Assembly: GCA_963710535.1 (NCBI GenBank)
Contig: CAVQAW010000003.1
Coordinates: forward strand, 372,001-436,000
DNA from: Pelagihabitans sp963710535
Lineage (GTDB): Bacteria; Bacteroidota; Bacteroidia; Flavobacteriales; Flavobacteriaceae
Length of the DNA: 64,000 nt
Reading direction: 5' to 3'
Shown one piece after another: positions 63,423-64,000 of this stretch; positions within the stretch are counted from its first letter, which is position 1; every line of letters begins with the position of its first letter. The notes beneath the pieces are model-generated. The model was not told where the DNA came from, searched no databases, and saw only the letters and a list, made by a program, of their open reading frames with translations. Made by a program: the position numbers and the translations under genes.

Positions 63423-64000
63423 ATGAAAAAATACATTGATCAAGGAAAAAATGATACAAGAAGCGGATTTGGTGCCGGAATGACCGAATTGGGCAGAACC
63501 CATGCAAATGTGGTCGCCCTATGTGCCGACCTGGTCGGTTCCCTAAAAATAGAACAGTTCATTGAAGAAAATCCACATCGGTTTTTTCAAATAGGCATAG
63601 CCGAAGCGAACATGATGGGTATTGCCGCTGGGCTGACCATTGGCGGGAAGATACCGTTTACGGGTACTTTCGCGAACTTTTCCACCGGTCGCGTGTACGA
63701 CCAGATCAGGCAATCGATCGCCTATTCAGACAAGAACGTGAAAATATGCGCCTCCCATGCCGGGCTTACCCTTGGAGAAGATGGCGCCACCCACCAGATA
63801 TTGGAAGATATCGGTTTGATGAAAATGCTTCCGGGCATGACGGTGATCAATACCTGTGATTACAATCAGACAAAAGCGGCAACCATTGCCATTGCAGACC
63901 ATCATGGTCCCGTATATTTGCGATTTGGGCGGCCCAAAGTGGCCAATTTTACGCCCGTGGATCAAAAGTTTGAAATTGGAAAGGCCGTGTTGCTCAACGA
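63423..64000 (+). CDS. Transketolase, C-terminal subunit (3' truncated by window)
   Basis: 192 residues are visible before the window ends. The Pyr-domain features are there: RSGFGAGMTELGRTHANVVAL, FFQIGIAEANMMGIAAGL with the Glu that activates thiamine diphosphate, FTGTFANFSTGRVYDQIRQ and SHAGLTLGEDGATHQ. The start is the ATG at 63423, 10 bases after the N-terminal subunit's stop. The missing C-terminal domain should lie just past the window. Confidence 0.92.
   Translation, partial: MKKYIDQGKNDTRSGFGAGMTELGRTHANVVALCADLVGSLKIEQFIEENPHRFFQIGIAEANMMGIAAGLTIGGKIPFTGTFANFSTGRVYDQIRQSIAYSDKNVKICASHAGLTLGEDGATHQILEDIGLMKMLPGMTVINTCDYNQTKAATIAIADHHGPVYLRFGRPKVANFTPVDQKFEIGKAVLLN

Overview
The window is a chromosomal segment from a member of the Bacteroidota, most likely a marine Flavobacteriaceae species. 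The evidence is the gene content (OstA-like protein, DUF349 and DUF368 proteins, DUF6452/DUF6048 pair, CCC-motif membrane proteins, TonB-dependent receptor with a carboxypeptidase-like N-terminal domain), repeated promoter elements of the Bacteroidota type (TTG about 20 bases ahead of TAnnTTTG), and sparse use of Shine-Dalgarno sequences. G+C looks moderate. I see no phage, insertion sequence, integrase or CRISPR array; this is mostly core genome with one accessory-looking catabolic block.

Layout. 1-16450 is a mostly plus-strand series: the end of a sugar isomerase-like gene, an OstA-like protein, a class-III aminotransferase, a TPR protein, two tandem DUF368 proteins, shikimate dehydrogenase, a DUF349 protein, an M81 lipoprotein, a CPBP protease, a Tat-type oxidoreductase and a large APC-type transporter. 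16557-18996 is a minus-strand cell-division/RNA block (coiled-coil protein, zapA, a 6S-like RNA candidate, RNase Y). 19227-34921 holds envelope and housekeeping genes: M23 peptidase with a TonB receptor, cysteine desulfurase, Smr protein, ornithine aminotransferase, two rRNA methyltransferases and a ZIP transporter. 34918-42867 is a likely sugar or sugar-acid uptake and oxidation locus: six minus-strand genes (DUF6807, two Gfo/Idh-type oxidoreductases, a three-part TRAP transporter) with a divergent ThuA gene.

44936-50600 is a complete minus-strand rRNA operon (16S, tRNA-Ile, tRNA-Ala, a degenerate tRNA-Ala-like copy, 23S, 5S) with promoter, three copies of an antitermination-like motif and a terminator. 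Divergent from it is the translation operon thrS-infC-rpmI-rplT; infC appears to start at ATA, and hairpins lie on both sides of rpmI. 54352-64000 carries YjbQ, a HAD phosphatase, a secreted protein of the misleadingly named 'asparagine synthetase B' group, dnaB, accA, tgt with an LptF/G permease, and a transketolase encoded as two genes.

The most interesting signals are the degenerate tRNA-Ala-like element inside the rRNA spacer, the 6S-like RNA between zapA and rny, the ATA start of infC with flanking leader structures, a tRNA-guanine transglycosylase without the canonical zinc cysteines, and the TRAP/oxidoreductase/ThuA locus as a candidate oxidative sugar pathway. All functional statements rest on motif recognition by eye; no search was run.
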